From Sphingopyxis sp. (lineage in GTDB: Bacteria > Pseudomonadota > Alphaproteobacteria > Sphingomonadales > Sphingomonadaceae), in NCBI GenBank assembly GCA_030145715.1, contig JAIXHQ010000020.1, positions 1-51,726 on the forward strand: a DNA stretch of 51,726 nt, read 5' to 3'. The notes under the pieces are model-generated. The model ran no database searches, was not told the origin of the DNA, and saw only the letters and a program-made list of their open reading frames with translations. This document shows, in pieces, positions 20,068-28,605 of this stretch. The stretch's first letter is position 1, and each line of letters starts with the position of its first letter. A program made the position numbers and the translations under genes.

Positions 20068-20301
20068 GGCTCGTCTCCCTTTCTGGTCCGCGTAAAACGC
20101 GGCGCCCGAGGAACAGGTTCCGCGTGACGTCCGCGCGCAACAACGAATAATTCCGGCTTCAATCCCACAGGTCGGACAATAAGAAAATTCCGTCGCTGAT
20201 ATGTCCAATTGAATTCTTGCTCACCGCCTGTGATCAAGATTACCAAATGGTCATGGGGCAGTTGATTCGCGTGCGAAGTGCGCGATTTAGGGGGCGGTTA
20301 A

Positions 20302-21204
20302 ATGACAGGAATCCTACGGTCCATTATCCTTGCGGCTTCAATATTGATTGGCACGGCGGTATCAGCACAAGGCAGCAGACCAGTCGTCGGCATTTATGAA
20401 ATGGAGGATTTGACCGGGAACAGTCAGGCACCGACATTTTCGACGATGATTGAAACCGCCATTACTGGAACGAACAAATTTCGCGTTATCGAGCGGTCCG
20501 GTTTGAACAAACTGCTTCGCGAACAAAGTGGTGGCCGCGGCGGCCTGACCACTACGAATAAACCGGGAAAAGTCGGCGGCTTCGAAGGCGTCGATTATCT
20601 TGTCTATGGTACGATTACTGCCATCTCGGCAAAGCAGAAATCGAACCTTGGGGCGACTTTGCTTGGAAATCTCGGCAACAATGGCGCACAGCAGTCATGT
20701 GCGAATACAATCGCCAGCTTGGAAGCCGACATCAAGATTACCGATGCCAACACTGGCGAAGTCCGCTACGCAACGCGGATCAGCGAAGTTCAGCAGGGCG
20801 CCACCTCATGCGGGACGGCCGGTCAGATTGACACTGCGGCGCTGCTACGCGGGGCTGCTGACAAGGTGGCTTCCGGGCTGGTGATGACCATCTATCCGAT
20901 CCAGGTTGCGGCAGTTCAACCGGACGGAGTGCTGGTACTCAATTATGGCGCCGGATCGGTAACCGCGGGATCGACCATGACGGTCTTTGCCAAAGGTGAC
21001 GCGATCATTGACCCGGCAACCGGCGAAGTGATTGCAAGCAACGAGATCAAGCTCGGCCTGATTGAAATCACCGACGTCCAAACACGGTTTTCCAAGGCAC
21101 GTGCCGTAACGGGGTTCGCGGCGGCGCCTGCCGTTGGAGCTATCGTCCGGGCGGCCACTGTGGATGACAGGGCCGAATTCAAAAAGGGCGGGAAGCGCAA
21201 ATGA
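20302..21204 (+). CDS. CsgG/HfaB-like secreted protein
   Basis: A 300-residue protein with a signal peptide (IILAASILIGTAVSAQG). The CsgG-like domain is recognised from RPVVGIYEMEDLTG, TNKFRVIERSGLNKLLREQ, GGFEGVDYLVYGTIT and the ITDANTGEV strand. CsgG and HfaB form outer-membrane pores for curli or holdfast proteins. Those are lipoproteins with a lipobox Cys. None is present here, so this protein is probably a soluble or differently anchored relative. A C-terminal domain (VLVLNYGAGSVTAGSTMTVF) recurs in the next gene. The ribosome site AGGGGGCGG precedes the ATG. Base composition is less GC-rich than in the flanking genes. Confidence 0.75.
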   Translation: MTGILRSIILAASILIGTAVSAQGSRPVVGIYEMEDLTGNSQAPTFSTMIETAITGTNKFRVIERSGLNKLLREQSGGRGGLTTTNKPGKVGGFEGVDYLVYGTITAISAKQKSNLGATLLGNLGNNGAQQSCANTIASLEADIKITDANTGEVRYATRISEVQQGATSCGTAGQIDTAALLRGAADKVASGLVMTIYPIQVAAVQPDGVLVLNYGAGSVTAGSTMTVFAKGDAIIDPATGEVIASNEIKLGLIEITDVQTRFSKARAVTGFAAAPAVGAIVRAATVDDRAEFKKGGKRK

Positions 21205-22097
21205 GCGCCCCGTTGCCTATATCGCGGCTCATTGCCGTAGCTGCACTTTTATCGCTTTCACCATCTGTCGTCGGCGTGGCACAGGCTCAAAGCAGTTCGC
21301 AATTCTCGATCGGTTCAATTTCTACGACACAAAGCTGCCAGTATTTCCAGAACGTCAATTATCATCGCGATGCGGTAGCAGCGCCCTGGTTCTACGCTTC
21401 CCATGTTAGTTGGCGGACTTCTTGGGTCAAGGATTGCGTTAGTAATTTCGCCAAGATGCGCAGCAGCTTGGAGGCTGCGCTCGCGTCCACCGGGAAATTT
21501 GCGATCGGTCGCGGCGGCTATCGCATCGATGTCTCCATCGGCGATGTAAGCGGAGGGGGCGCCGCGCCCGATAATCCTGAGACCGGTCCCCGTGGCTACG
21601 CAATCAGCAAGACCGGGATGCTCACCACCTTCACCGTGACCGTAAAGGACCGCACGGGCCAGATCATCTATGGCGGATTATCGAGCAAGACAATCGATAC
21701 CGGCGTCGATGTCGATTCTGACAATCTTCACGCCGCTTCGTCGATGACGGGCGATGCTGTCTACGGCGTGATGCAGAACGAACTTGCGCTCGCAATCGCG
21801 CGGATCGTTGCATTCAAGATCGAGCCTTTACGCGTTACTGAGGCTGACGGAGAACGGGTCCGGCTGAACTATGGCTCACCATTCCTGAAACTTGGAACTT
21901 TGATAGAAGTTGGCGGCGAGGACAGTCTTTACGCGATCAAATATAATGTGGTGTCGGCTTCCAACGGCAGCGCCATCGCTGAGGTCGAAGGCGACAATGA
22001 CACCAGCACGGTACGTCCGGGTATGCAGGCTGTAATGATCGAGGCTGACGATCCCGCCGCAAATGGACGCCGTTACAAACGCAACCGCCTCCCCTGA
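21201..22097 (+). CDS. CsgG-like companion secreted protein
   Basis: A 298-residue protein with a signal peptide (LIAVAALLSLSPSVVGVAQAQ). It overlaps the upstream CsgG-like gene as ATGA, so the two are co-translated. The middle resembles a divergent CsgG domain (SLEAALASTGKFAIGRGG, then TVTVKDRTGQIIYGG). The C-terminal GERVRLNYGSPFLKLGTLIEVG parallels VLVLNYGAGSVTAGSTMTVF in its partner. Three cysteines in the mature N-terminal third (SCQYF, DCVSN) could form a disulfide. I know no named family for it. It ends 18 nt before the rnpB gene, which is on the other strand. Confidence 0.65.
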   Translation: MSAPLPISRLIAVAALLSLSPSVVGVAQAQSSSQFSIGSISTTQSCQYFQNVNYHRDAVAAPWFYASHVSWRTSWVKDCVSNFAKMRSSLEAALASTGKFAIGRGGYRIDVSIGDVSGGGAAPDNPETGPRGYAISKTGMLTTFTVTVKDRTGQIIYGGLSSKTIDTGVDVDSDNLHAASSMTGDAVYGVMQNELALAIARIVAFKIEPLRVTEADGERVRLNYGSPFLKLGTLIEVGGEDSLYAIKYNVVSASNGSAIAEVEGDNDTSTVRPGMQAVMIEADDPAANGRRYKRNRLP

Positions 22098-22115
22098 CGT
22101 TGTTGAGGAGAGACG

Positions 22116-22513
22116 TTGCCAGAGGGTCTGTAAGCCGGGTTCTGTCCACCCTCTTGCGAGGGATGGGCGATCATTCCTCTAGGCGAACGGTTACCCGAAC
22201 GCTCAAGCAGTCAACCCGGACGGCGGGGCCGGAACCAGCCCTGAGTTGCCTCGTGCCATCCCTATTCGACCTTGCTCCCGGTGGGGTTTGCCGTGCCGCG
22301 CCTGTTACCAGCCGCGCGGTGCGCTCTTACCGCACCCTTTCACCTTTCGCCGGGCCAAAGCCCTTGGCGGTCTCTTCTCTGTGGCACTTTCCCTGAACCG
22401 ACCCGAAAGCCGATCCGCCGGACGTTATCCGGCACCGTGATTTCCGTGGAGCCCGGACTTTCCTCCCCCGGCAGGATACCCCGCCGGCGGCGATCGCCCG
22501 ACCCTCTGGCGCC
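22116..22513 (-). ncRNA. rnpB: RNase P RNA (class A)
   Basis: The catalytic RNA of RNase P, which matures tRNA 5' ends. On the minus strand the conserved GAGGAAAGTCCGGGCTCC lies near the 5' end and ACAGAACCCGGCTTAC near the 3' end. The terminal P1 helix pairs GACCCTCTGGC (22500-22510) with GCCAGAGGGTC (22118-22128) perfectly, and this sets the limits to within a few bases. The length of about 400 nt suits alphaproteobacterial RNase P RNA. A possible TATGAT -10 box lies just upstream at 22518-22523. It is convergent with the CsgG-like pair. Confidence 0.96.
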
Positions 22514-22546
22514 CGCATCATAGGCGTCGCCGCCCGATTTGACGAG

Positions 22547-23236
22547 TCAATTGCCTTCGGGCTGCGGCAGAAGGAGCGCGAGCAGGATTGCGCGACATTC
22601 GCCATCGATCGTCCCGTCGATCAATTCGGGGCGAAAACGGCGCTGAAAAGCCACTGTCGCGGCAAATCCATCGGTCACATCATAGCCGAAGCGTTCGAGC
22701 GCCAACAGGAAACCGGCGTCGGTCCAAAGCGGATCGGTCAGTTTCTTGGTCGGGCGCGGCAGCGCCAGACGGCGGCGCGCCAGTTCCTCCCACGGGAATA
22801 ATTCGCCCGGATCCTGCTTGCGCGTCGGGGCGATGTCGGAATGGCCGATGACATTGCCACGCGTGATCGCATGGCGATCCTTTATCATATGGACGAGCCG
22901 GACGACCGACGAGACCTGCGGATCGGGAAACGGCACATAGCCCCATTCATGGCCCGGATTGACGATTTCGATTCCGACGCTCGCCGAATTAATGTCGCTC
23001 ACCCCCCGCCAGTGCGATTTTCCGGCATGCCAGGCGCGTTTGTCTTCGGGCACCATATGGGTGATCTGGCCGTCCTCGCTGACGACATAATGCGCGGACA
23101 CTTTTGCGTCCGGATCAGCAAGCCGATCAATGGCTTCGGCGCCGCTTTTCATACCGGTATAATGAAGAACGATGATCGACACCGGCAGCGCGCGCTCGTC
23201 GAAATTCGGAGACCAGCGTTCGATAAAATCGCTCAT
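22547..23236 (-). CDS. N-acetylmuramoyl-L-alanine amidase (Amidase_2 family, AmiD-like)
   Basis: A 229-residue zinc amidase that cleaves the lactyl-amide bond of (anhydro)muropeptides. The start was set at MSDFIERWSPNFDERA, the usual beginning of such proteins. An ATG 11 codons earlier is less likely. Zinc ligands fit IIVLHYTG and IGHSDIAPTRKQDPG, with the catalytic Glu in VGIEIVNPGHEWGY. HWRGVSDINSASVGIE is a family signature. The last 60 residues (ERFGYDVTDGFAATVAFQRRFRP) form a peptidoglycan-binding-like helical domain. No signal peptide is seen, so a cytoplasmic recycling role (AmpD-like) is possible. Confidence 0.9.
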   Translation of the reverse strand: MSDFIERWSPNFDERALPVSIIVLHYTGMKSGAEAIDRLADPDAKVSAHYVVSEDGQITHMVPEDKRAWHAGKSHWRGVSDINSASVGIEIVNPGHEWGYVPFPDPQVSSVVRLVHMIKDRHAITRGNVIGHSDIAPTRKQDPGELFPWEELARRRLALPRPTKKLTDPLWTDAGFLLALERFGYDVTDGFAATVAFQRRFRPELIDGTIDGECRAILLALLLPQPEGN

Positions 23237-23302
23237 GCGCCTTGGCAACCCGTCCTGCATCAACAGCAAGTCGATTGCGCCACCGGGACGTAAAAAGCAA
23301 GA

Positions 23303-24157
23303 TCAGGCCATGGCGCGGCGAACCTGCTGATCGGACGGCTCGTAAAAGCCGCGAAGACGCGGGCTGGCGACATATTGGTCGGTTTGACCAAGGACCGTTT
23401 CACCCGCGCCCAGCACAAGGAAACTTTGCGGTGCCGCCATCGCGCGCAACCGGGCAAAGGCCTTTTGGCGCATGGGAGCGGAGAAATAGAGGAGCAGATT
23501 GCGGCAAAAGATGATGTCGGCGGGGCTGGCGAGTGGCGGCCGATCGGTCAGCATATTCTGGACGCTGAAATCGATCCGGCGGCGCAGATCGGCTTTCGCC
23601 AGCCATCCACCCTCGGTCTGGTCGAACCACCGCACCATGCGCTGAACGGGCAGACCGCGCTGAATCTCAAACTGGCTGTACAGCCCTACGCGCGCGCGGC
23701 TGATCGCATGATAGCTGACATCCGTGCCGACAAGATCGACCTGCCACCCCGCCCATTTGTCACCCTGTTCGGCGATGAGCATCGCAAGCGAATAGGCCTC
23801 CTGCCCGGTCGAAACCCCGCAATGCCACACGGTCAGACGTCGGCGCAGCTTGTTGATTTCGCGAATCTGTTCCAGCGCCGTAACAGCCATTTGATCAAAG
23901 ACGCTGTATTCGCGATAGAAATAGGTTTCGTTGTTGAGCATCGCATCGACCGTGTCGTCCAGCAGTTGCCGACTGTTGGACGTGACGAGCGCGGCAACCA
24001 GCGCGTCCAGATCGGCAATGCCGTGGCGCTGCATAACGGGCTTCAACGACATTTCGATGCGCCAGATGCGATTTGGCGACAGCGTCTGCCCGGTGCGCGA
24101 TTCGAGCACGCCCATCAGCACCCGATACGCCGATTCGCTGGCGGTCCCGCCCATCAT
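23303..24157 (-). CDS. cheR: Chemotaxis protein methyltransferase CheR
   Basis: Methylates glutamates of chemoreceptors with S-adenosylmethionine. The 284-residue protein has the N-terminal helical domain, with NNETYFYREYSVFD near residue 75. The SAM-binding motif is WHCGVSTGQEAYSLAM. The region with DIIFCRNLLLYFS completes the catalytic domain. Length and motifs are normal for CheR. It overlaps the cheB stop as ATGA and is the last gene of the chpT-cheA-cheW-cheY-cheB-cheR run. No receptor (MCP) gene is in the window. Confidence 0.95.
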   Translation of the reverse strand: MMGGTASESAYRVLMGVLESRTGQTLSPNRIWRIEMSLKPVMQRHGIADLDALVAALVTSNSRQLLDDTVDAMLNNETYFYREYSVFDQMAVTALEQIREINKLRRRLTVWHCGVSTGQEAYSLAMLIAEQGDKWAGWQVDLVGTDVSYHAISRARVGLYSQFEIQRGLPVQRMVRWFDQTEGGWLAKADLRRRIDFSVQNMLTDRPPLASPADIIFCRNLLLYFSAPMRQKAFARLRAMAAPQSFLVLGAGETVLGQTDQYVASPRLRGFYEPSDQQVRRAMA

Positions 24158-25254
24158 GACCGGCGGCGCCCCAGCGGGAATCCACCCAGCATCAAGGCGA
24201 TCGCGTCAGGATTGAGCGTCGCGGCGGCGATGCCCGCCTTGGCGACCGCGCCCGGCATCCCCCAGATCACGCAGCTTTCCGGCGCCTGCGCGAATATCGT
24301 GCCGCCCGCCTCCTTCAGTCGTGCGGCGCCGATCGCGCCATCGCGCCCCATACCGCTCAAAATCACGGCAACCCCGCCCTTTCCATAAACATCGGCAACC
24401 GAATCGAGCATCGGATCAGCCGATGGGCAGCAGCCATTATCGACCGGGCGGCGATCGAGAGCGATCTCGTGACGACGGCCATTGGCGACGACGAGCAGAT
24501 GCGCGTCTCCAGGCGCAAGATAGATATGCCCGCGCTCCACCGCCATGCCAGCCGCCGCGACATGCACGCGGCGCGGCGTCATCGTGGCGATCTGCTTCGC
24601 ATAAAATTCCATGAACGCATCGGGCAGGTGCTGCGTCAGCAGGATCGGCGCCGTGATGCGCGGATCAAGATTGGCGAGGAAATTGGCAAAGGCCGGGATA
24701 CCGCCGGTCGATGCCGCGACCGCAATACATTCGATCTTTTGATGGGTATCGATCGCGGCCGGGACGGGCGTAGTCGTCCGGCGTTCAGCGATGCGGGTCA
24801 CGGCGGGATAGTCCTGCTGATGGCCCAGCGTCATGATCCGGTCGATCAACACTTCCGCGAAACGCCCAGAAAAACTGCCGCGCCCGGGCTTGGCAAGCGT
24901 GTCGCTGGCGCCGAGCGCGAGCGCGTCGATGGCGGCCGGACCACCCTCTACGCAGTTCGAAGACAGGATCAGGACACGCGCCCGCGCGGCACGTTCCATA
25001 ATGTGCGGAAGCGCATCGATGCCGTTCATTCCCGGCATTTCGATGTCGAGGACGACGACATCGACCGGCTCGCGGGCGAGATAGTCGAGCGCGTCATGCG
25101 CCGAGGCGACCGATGCGCAGACTTTCAATTCCGGTCGCTGATCGACGATGCGTTCCAATATGCTGCGCACGACCAGGCTGTCGTCGACCAGCATGACCCG
25201 GACGGTGCGTGTTGGCGGCTCCGGTTCCGGCGTCAGGGGTTTCAGCAGGGACAC
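24154..25254 (-). CDS. cheB: Chemotaxis response regulator protein-glutamate methylesterase CheB
   Basis: Removes methyl groups from chemoreceptors when phosphorylated by CheA. The N-terminal receiver has VMLVDDSLVVR and phospho-acceptor Asp in VVLDIEMPGMNG. The C-terminal methylesterase has the Ser-His-Asp triad in AVAASTGGIP, LLTQHLPDAF and SGMGRDGAIG. The start is uncertain. GTG at 25254 and TTG at 25260 are the first sensible starts after the cheY stop, and 25254 is given. Neither has a strong ribosome site, so coupling to cheY translation is likely. Confidence 0.92.
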   Translation of the reverse strand: MSLLKPLTPEPEPPTRTVRVMLVDDSLVVRSILERIVDQRPELKVCASVASAHDALDYLAREPVDVVVLDIEMPGMNGIDALPHIMERAARARVLILSSNCVEGGPAAIDALALGASDTLAKPGRGSFSGRFAEVLIDRIMTLGHQQDYPAVTRIAERRTTTPVPAAIDTHQKIECIAVAASTGGIPAFANFLANLDPRITAPILLTQHLPDAFMEFYAKQIATMTPRRVHVAAAGMAVERGHIYLAPGDAHLLVVANGRRHEIALDRRPVDNGCCPSADPMLDSVADVYGKGGVAVILSGMGRDGAIGAARLKEAGGTIFAQAPESCVIWGMPGAVAKAGIAAATLNPDAIALMLGGFPLGRRRS

Positions 25255-25264
25255 GGGCAAAGGA

Positions 25265-25639
25265 TCAGGCGATGCCGACGAGCTGTAATTTTCCTTCCAG
25301 CGTTTCGCGGTCAAACGGCTTCATGACATATTCGTCGGCGCCCGCCTCGATCGCGGCACGAATATGATCGATGCTGTTTTCGGTCGTGCAGAAAACGACG
25401 CGCGGCCGTTCTTCATGACCATAATCAAGGTCGTTGAACGCGCCCAGAAATTCCATCCCGCTCATCACCGGCATATTCCAGTCGAGCAGGATGACGTCAG
25501 GACGATTGGCGCGGCAAAAGGTCAGCGCCTCTTGCCCGTCGGCGGCTTCATCGACGGCAAATGACATGCTTTCAAGGATATGGCGCGCGACCTTGCGAAT
25601 GACTTTGCTGTCATCGACGACCAGACAGGATTTCGACAT
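25265..25639 (-). CDS. cheY: CheY-type single-domain response regulator
   Basis: A 124-residue receiver with all CheY positions: acidic pair in LVVDDSKVIR, phospho-acceptor Asp in ILLDWNMPVMSG, Thr in FCTTENS and Lys in VMKPF. The ATG at 25639 has a GGAG site 9 nt upstream. An in-frame TTG one codon earlier was not used. It lies between cheW and cheB, so it is probably the chemotaxis effector that binds the flagellar motor. That role is inferred from position. Confidence 0.93.
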   Translation of the reverse strand: MSKSCLVVDDSKVIRKVARHILESMSFAVDEAADGQEALTFCRANRPDVILLDWNMPVMSGMEFLGAFNDLDYGHEERPRVVFCTTENSIDHIRAAIEAGADEYVMKPFDRETLEGKLQLVGIA

Positions 25640-25714
25640 CAAATTAACTCCGTCCCCGGGGATTGGGGCATGTTACGGTGAAGGCGTGTGTAGGCCGTTA
25701 ATTTACGGCGCGAT

Positions 25715-26152
25715 TCATGCTGCCTTTAAGGTCGGCAACGTAATGAAATTGGATGGATCGACGACCAGCAACGAAGCGCCCTGATATTCGATCAACGCAT
25801 CGGCGACGCGCGCCCATCCGGGGAGCAGTTTTCCGGTGATCCGCGTTTCGGGCGCATCGATGAAGCATACATCCTCTATTTCGTCGGCGATCAGCGCATA
25901 TCCATGTTCGGCGACATCAACGACGATCACGCGCTGCCCCGGCGATACCGGAGCCGCGGGCAGGCCGACGACCACATGCGGATCGATGAGCGTGAAGACC
26001 CGGCTGCGCAAGGCGAACAGCCCCGCGACATGCGGCGGCGCGGCAGGCACCTCTACCGGCGTACCGACGGTTACGACCGAATTGATAGCGCGGCTGCGCA
26101 GCGCGACGCGCGTGTCGGCGATGCGCGCGATCAGATAAAGATTTCTCATCAT
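25715..26152 (-). CDS. cheW: Chemotaxis coupling protein CheW
   Basis: A 145-residue SH3-like adaptor that links receptors to CheA. It has the CheW pattern: an N-terminal strand (NLYLIARIADTRVALRSRAINSV), FALRSRVFTLIDPHVVVG in the middle and VADALIEYQGASLLVVDPSNF near the end. It overlaps the cheA stop as ATGA. The RSRVFTLIDPHVVVG region replaces the common RGxVIPVVDLR motif, so it is a divergent CheW but clearly of this family. Confidence 0.9.
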   Translation of the reverse strand: MMRNLYLIARIADTRVALRSRAINSVVTVGTPVEVPAAPPHVAGLFALRSRVFTLIDPHVVVGLPAAPVSPGQRVIVVDVAEHGYALIADEIEDVCFIDAPETRITGKLLPGWARVADALIEYQGASLLVVDPSNFITLPTLKAA

Positions 26153-28542
26153 GCGGCATGTCCCCCCACCCGGCTGCGCAACGCATCAAACAATGCCTGG
26201 CGGTCATAGCGATAGACGGATTCATCGTCCGGTCCGGCCGCCGCGACCGACGCGCGAAGGCGGATGACCGGCACTTCGTCTCCATCGACGCGGCAATCCT
26301 CTCCCCCTTCGGCGATACACAGCAGAACGTCGGGAGCCTCTTCCGACGTATCGGCGCCCGCCAGGACGCGGTATCCCGCACCGCGCAGGATCGGCGCGAG
26401 GAAGTTTTCTCCCCATCCGTCATGGTCATCGGCCAGTCGGCAGAGCGGTTGACGCGCGGCGGGGGTGGCGGCCCCGGCGCCATATTGTTCCATCAACCAG
26501 AAGGGATCGATCAGTTCCACCGGATCGCCGCCGATCAGCACCACACCGGCGATCAGGCCGGGCGCCGCCGACGGTTGCACCATATCGGGCAGCCGCACGA
26601 TGTCGACCACCTCGGCGATCGGATAACAGAGGATGGCGTTTCCGTCATAAAGGCGCAAGAGCTTGAACGCCTCGTTCCCATCCGGCAGCGCCGCGGCATG
26701 GACCGGGAAAATATCCTCGCCAATCCGGGCCTGTATCCTGCCCGCGCTTTCGAAGATGGCCGATGCGGGCACTTCCTCGACCCGTTCGATAACCGACAAA
26801 CGGACGCCGCGAACACGCGCATTCATATCGCGGAACAGCAACAATTGCACGGCGTTGCGCGCCGCATCGGCCTCGACGTCGGCTTCGGCGCTGAGATCGC
26901 GACTGCGGCCCGCTTCACTGGCGTCGATCGCCGCCGCGGCGAGAAGGCCCTGCACATCCAGCAGCAACACCGGTCGGCCATTGTCGGGCAACGTCGTGCC
27001 CGCATAAAGTCCGGTCGCCATGATCATCGGCGCCGCCGGCTTGATGACCAATTCCTCATGATCGTGGATTGCCGCGACGCTCAACGCATAGCTTTGCCCC
27101 TGGCCGGGCCGGACGATCACGAGCGCGCGGTCGTCGACGTCGTCACCATGGTCGCGGCCCCGGCCCAGCACGGTTTCAAGGCGGAGCAGCGGATATTGTT
27201 CGCCGCGGACCGTCGCAAGCTCGCCGCCGCCCACGCGGTCGATCCGAACCGTGTCGCCGCTTTCGAGCAGGATTTCGCGGACTGCCCCGCGCGGAATGGC
27301 AAAATATTGTCCCGCCGCGCGCACCATCAGGCCCGAAATAATGGTCAGCGTCATCGGCACGCGGAGCAATATCGTCAGGCCGCGGCCCTCGTCGTTGCGC
27401 AATTCGACAACGCCGCCGATCTTTTCGACATTCGCTTTGACAATGTCCATCCCGACGCCGCGTCCGGAAACCGAGGTCACCTGCGCGGCGGTCGAGAAGC
27501 CCGGACGAAAAATCAGGTCCAGCTTTTCGCGCGGGCTCAACGCGCGGGCTTCGGTGGCCGTCAGAATACGCGAAGCGATTGCCTTGGCCATCAGTGCATC
27601 GGGGGATAGGCCGCGCCCGTCGTCGCGAATTTCAATCTCGATCTGATTACCCGACTGGCGCGCCGAAACAGCGATTGTCGCGGTAATGTCCTTGCCTGCC
27701 GCCACCCGCTCCTCGAACGGCTCGACGCCATGATCGATCGCGTTGCGGACGATGTGGATCAGGGGATCGCGGATATTCTCCATCATCTCGCGATCGAGTT
27801 CGACTTCGCCCCCGCTCGTCTGAAAAGCGATCTTCTTGCCCATGTCGCGGGCCAGATCGCGAACGATGCGTGGCAACGGAGAGAATAGCTTGTCGATCCG
27901 TTGCATCCGCATCTGGCTGACCGACTGGCGCATCCCGGCGATCGAGGTGGACAGGCGGTCGAACGAGGCGATGACGGCCGGGTTGGCACCCGATTCGCGC
28001 AGCATCCGCGCAAATTCGTTCCGTGCCAGAACGATGTCGGTAACGCCCGTCATCACACTGTCGAGCAGGGGAAGCGGAACACGAATCGACCGCCAGCTTT
28101 GCAGATCGGCCGTCAAATCCTCATCGCGGCGTGGCGACGCGCCTGAACTATCAACGGCGATGTCGGGCGGCGGCCCCTGATCCGACAGCGCGCCGATCGC
28201 ATCGCCGTCGTCGCCCGCCGGTTCAACCCCGTCGCGTCCAAGTGCGGCGCACAATTCGCCCAGCCGGTCGAGGATGCCGAGAACCCCGGTCACCAGCGCG
28301 GCATTAGCGGGACGGTTGCCGCGACGCACCTGATCGAGCGCGTCTTCGGCGGCGTGCGAAAGGGCGGTGACGCGCGGAAGCGTCAGAAATCCCGAACTGC
28401 CCTTGATTGTGTGGACAAGCCGGAAAATGGCGTCGAGTTGGGCGCGGTCGGCGGGATCAGCTTCCCACGCGATGATCGCCCCACCAGCTTCGGCCAGTAT
28501 TTCCGCCGTTTCGGCCAGAAAGTCGTTCAGCAGATCATCCAT
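26149..28542 (-). CDS. cheA: Chemotaxis histidine kinase CheA with two CheW-like domains and a degenerate receiver
   Basis: A 797-residue chemotaxis kinase. The Hpt (P1) domain has the phospho-acceptor His44 in HTIKGSSGFL. Only about 50 linker residues separate P1 from the dimerisation helices (P3), so the usual P2 CheY/CheB-docking domain is absent. The ATPase core (P4) has HIVRNAIDHGVEP, DDGRGL and SGRGVGMDIVK. A CheW-like P5 domain follows, then a second CheW-like domain (LLLFRDMNARVRGVRLSVIERVEEV). A C-terminal receiver-like region (GWGENFLAPILRGAGYRVLAG) lacks the acidic pocket and phospho-acceptor Asp. Start is ATG at 28542. Confidence 0.93.
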   Translation of the reverse strand: MDDLLNDFLAETAEILAEAGGAIIAWEADPADRAQLDAIFRLVHTIKGSSGFLTLPRVTALSHAAEDALDQVRRGNRPANAALVTGVLGILDRLGELCAALGRDGVEPAGDDGDAIGALSDQGPPPDIAVDSSGASPRRDEDLTADLQSWRSIRVPLPLLDSVMTGVTDIVLARNEFARMLRESGANPAVIASFDRLSTSIAGMRQSVSQMRMQRIDKLFSPLPRIVRDLARDMGKKIAFQTSGGEVELDREMMENIRDPLIHIVRNAIDHGVEPFEERVAAGKDITATIAVSARQSGNQIEIEIRDDGRGLSPDALMAKAIASRILTATEARALSPREKLDLIFRPGFSTAAQVTSVSGRGVGMDIVKANVEKIGGVVELRNDEGRGLTILLRVPMTLTIISGLMVRAAGQYFAIPRGAVREILLESGDTVRIDRVGGGELATVRGEQYPLLRLETVLGRGRDHGDDVDDRALVIVRPGQGQSYALSVAAIHDHEELVIKPAAPMIMATGLYAGTTLPDNGRPVLLLDVQGLLAAAAIDASEAGRSRDLSAEADVEADAARNAVQLLLFRDMNARVRGVRLSVIERVEEVPASAIFESAGRIQARIGEDIFPVHAAALPDGNEAFKLLRLYDGNAILCYPIAEVVDIVRLPDMVQPSAAPGLIAGVVLIGGDPVELIDPFWLMEQYGAGAATPAARQPLCRLADDHDGWGENFLAPILRGAGYRVLAGADTSEEAPDVLLCIAEGGEDCRVDGDEVPVIRLRASVAAAGPDDESVYRYDRQALFDALRSRVGGHAA

Positions 28543-28572
28543 CGCCGTACCGGTGCGCCCCTAAATTTGAGG

Positions 28573-28585
28573 CGCCATCATGGCG
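28573..28585. repeat. 13-bp palindrome between chpT and cheA
   Basis: CGCCAT-C-ATGGCG is a perfect palindrome with one central base. It lies 31 nt upstream of the cheA start, in the 63-nt gap after chpT. It could be an operator or an RNA hairpin that uncouples chpT from cheA expression. Nothing directly shows a function. Confidence 0.3.
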
Positions 28586-28605
28586 GACAATGGTTAAAAG
28601 TGGCT

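Noticed and set aside
20302..22097. Complete curli secretion system
   Set aside because: Only CsgG-like proteins are present, without lipobox, major subunit, CsgE or CsgF, so a curli system cannot be claimed.
25255..25314. cheB start at TTG 25314, overlapping cheY by 50 nt
   Set aside because: The added residues lie inside the cheY coding region, have no receiver homology and need a TTG without a ribosome site. GTG 25254 is simpler.
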